Shown piece by piece: positions 5,281-6,496 of a stretch of DNA of 6,496 nt; the first letter of the stretch is position 1, and every line of letters starts with the position of its first letter. A program made the translations under genes and the position numbers. Below the pieces are notes generated by a model. The model worked only from the letters and a program-made list of their open reading frames with translations, had not been told where the DNA came from and did not search any database. This DNA is from Methanolinea sp. (GTDB taxonomy: Archaea > Halobacteriota > Methanomicrobia > Methanomicrobiales > Methanospirillaceae): assembly GCA_013331225.1 (NCBI GenBank), contig DUGV01000159.1, positions 1-6,496 of the forward strand, in the 5' to 3' direction.

Positions 5281-6496
5281 TCACGTCCACCTGCTCTCCC
5301 GCCTCGAGGTATCTGTACTGAAGTGAGAATGCTCCCTCCGGAACCGAAACTTTCCGCCCCCCGATATCGAGTTCAATGGGGGGGTTCTCCTGGAGGTCAG
5401 GGGGCAGCGCCCGTGCTGCCTTCATGAATGCTCCCGCATCTTTCCGGAGCGCAGGACCGATGACTGCCATGTTGAACTGCAGATCGCCCGGAACTTTTTC
5501 AAGGTGTGGCGGCTCAGCGTGCCAGTCGAGTGGAGCATTGAGCGCCCTCGCCGCGTCCCCGTAGTCATCCGTGATGGGAGACGAGAATATGGCAACCCTG
5601 CCCATCGGGGCATTCAGGGCAAGGCCCTTCTCATGCTTGTATCGCCGCAGTTCGGCAACGATCTGCACGAGGAGATTGCCGTTCGAAAGCTCCTCCGGGT
5701 CCTCCGTTTCGGGCTCGGGCCAGGTGCAGGCATGCACGCCCCCCTTGCCGAGGTAAGAGTAGCACTCTTCCGCAAAGTAAGGGGTGAATGGCGCCATCAG
5801 GCGGCAGAGGGTGTCGAGGGTGCGGTAAAGCACCCTGCAGGCACCGTCCCGGCCGCTTCCCTCGGAATAGAGCCTCCCCTTCACAAGCTCGATGTAGTTG
5901 TCGGCAAGCACATCCCACGAGAACTCGCGGATGGCCTTCAGGGCGCGGTCAAACTGGCTTGCCTCCATCGCAGCGGTCACCTCCCGCACCGTGCCGGAGA
6001 GGCGGGCCATGAGCCAGCGGTCGGCAAGAGCCCCGATGGGCGCGTCGCGGGAATAGGGCTGGCGCTCGAGTTGGAGGAGCACGAATCGGGCGATATTCCA
6101 GAACTTGGTCTGGAAGCGGGAGGCGGCAACGACGTCGTTCCAGTTGAACATGATGTCCGAGCCGGTGGCTGCACCGGCGGCCGCCCACTGGCGGAGAGCA
6201 TCGGCCCCGTACTTCTCGATGATCTCCTCGGGGGAGATGATGTTGCCGCGGCTCTTGCTCATCTTGAAGCCGTCCTCGCCGAGCACCATCCCGTTGATGA
6301 GGATCTGGTCCCATGGCCGCGACCCGGTAAGGGCCACGGAACGGAGGATGGTGTAGAACGCCCACGTCCTGATGATATCGTGCCCCTGCGGGCGGAGCTC
6401 TGCAGGGAAGAGCGGCGGCATGGACGCCCCGTTCCACCCGGTTACGTTCATGACCGAGATGGAAGAGTCCATCCAGGTATCGAGGACGTCCTCTTC
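5237..6496 (-). CDS. valS: Valyl-tRNA synthetase, C-terminal 419 residues, partial at the right edge
   Basis: Class I aminoacyl-tRNA synthetase that charges tRNA-Val with valine. The open frame enters from the right edge with EEDVLDTWMDSSISV, the catalytic-domain segment typical of ValRS. KMSKS is at 6251-6265, inside GEDGFKMSKSRGNIISPEEIIEKYGADALRQW. An all-helical anticodon-binding domain follows (from about fragment residue 115, with WNIARFVLLQLE), and a C-terminal part ends in VDVISVGDVIVTIHTTP. The HIGH motif and most of the editing domain lie outside the window. It lacks the long coiled-coil tail of bacterial ValRS, as expected for archaeal forms. The gene converges on tmk and its last 44 bp overlap the tmk 3' end. 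ValRS rather than IleRS is supported by the DTWMDSSIS and GHDIIRTWAFY segments. Confidence 0.94.
   Translation of the reverse strand, partial: EEDVLDTWMDSSISVMNVTGWNGASMPPLFPAELRPQGHDIIRTWAFYTILRSVALTGSRPWDQILINGMVLGEDGFKMSKSRGNIISPEEIIEKYGADALRQWAAAGAATGSDIMFNWNDVVAASRFQTKFWNIARFVLLQLERQPYSRDAPIGALADRWLMARLSGTVREVTAAMEASQFDRALKAIREFSWDVLADNYIELVKGRLYSEGSGRDGACRVLYRTLDTLCRLMAPFTPYFAEECYSYLGKGGVHACTWPEPETEDPEELSNGNLLVQIVAELRRYKHEKGLALNAPMGRVAIFSSPITDDYGDAARALNAPLDWHAEPPHLEKVPGDLQFNMAVIGPALRKDAGAFMKAARALPPDLQENPPIELDIGGRKVSVPEGAFSLQYRYLEAGEQVDVISVGDVIVTIHTTP

Noticed and set aside
5949..6437. Minus-strand frame of 162 codons inside valS
   Set aside because: It is out of frame with valS, which carries KMSKS and anticodon-domain motifs; the translation is Arg/Pro/His-rich noise.

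Overview
The window looks like chromosome of a methanogenic euryarchaeon, most likely of the Methanomicrobiales (Methanoculleus/Methanofollis type). The main evidence is a clear (5-formylfuran-3-yl)methyl phosphate synthase (MfnB) of methanofuran biosynthesis, together with an archaeal-type valyl-tRNA synthetase, an oxygen-independent ribonucleotide reductase remnant, high-GC coding sequence, and archaeal TATA-like promoters with T-rich terminators. The genus is inferred from overall resemblance and was not tested.

Layout. Positions 3-434 (+) hold the 3' part of an nrdD-like gene. It matches the family up to the GYFAFTRDLTV block and then loses the zinc-ribbon cysteines and the glycyl-radical loop, so it is probably a decayed gene. 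Positions 435-637 hold no convincing gene. A minus-strand pair follows: a double winged-helix ArsR-type regulator (1076-1693) whose 3' end overlaps an atypical Hsp20/alpha-crystallin gene (649-1086). The pair has a TATA box, a candidate operator dyad in front and a hairpin terminator behind. Next, mfnB (3267-3953) and guaB (1798-3264) form a tight minus-strand operon with a 2-nt gap. A 44-bp divergent intergenic region separates mfnB from a HisA-related TIM-barrel gene (3998-4669, +), which overlaps tmk (4660-5280, +). tmk in turn overlaps the 3' end of valS (minus strand) by 44 bp; valS runs off the right edge.

How the genes fit together. guaB makes XMP for GTP synthesis, tmk makes dTDP, and nrdD (if it was once intact) made deoxynucleotides, so nucleotide metabolism is a common theme. 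mfnB starts the furan part of methanofuran, the first C1 carrier of methanogenesis. The HisA-related gene beside it belongs to a family whose substrate is not settled, and its position makes a C1-carrier role worth considering. The regulator/Hsp20 pair looks like a self-contained stress-response module. No mobile element, CRISPR array, rRNA or tRNA was recognised, and I see no clear evidence of an entirely new multi-gene system. The least explained items are the truncated nrdD, the regulator/Hsp20 module with its dyad, and the HisA-like gene.
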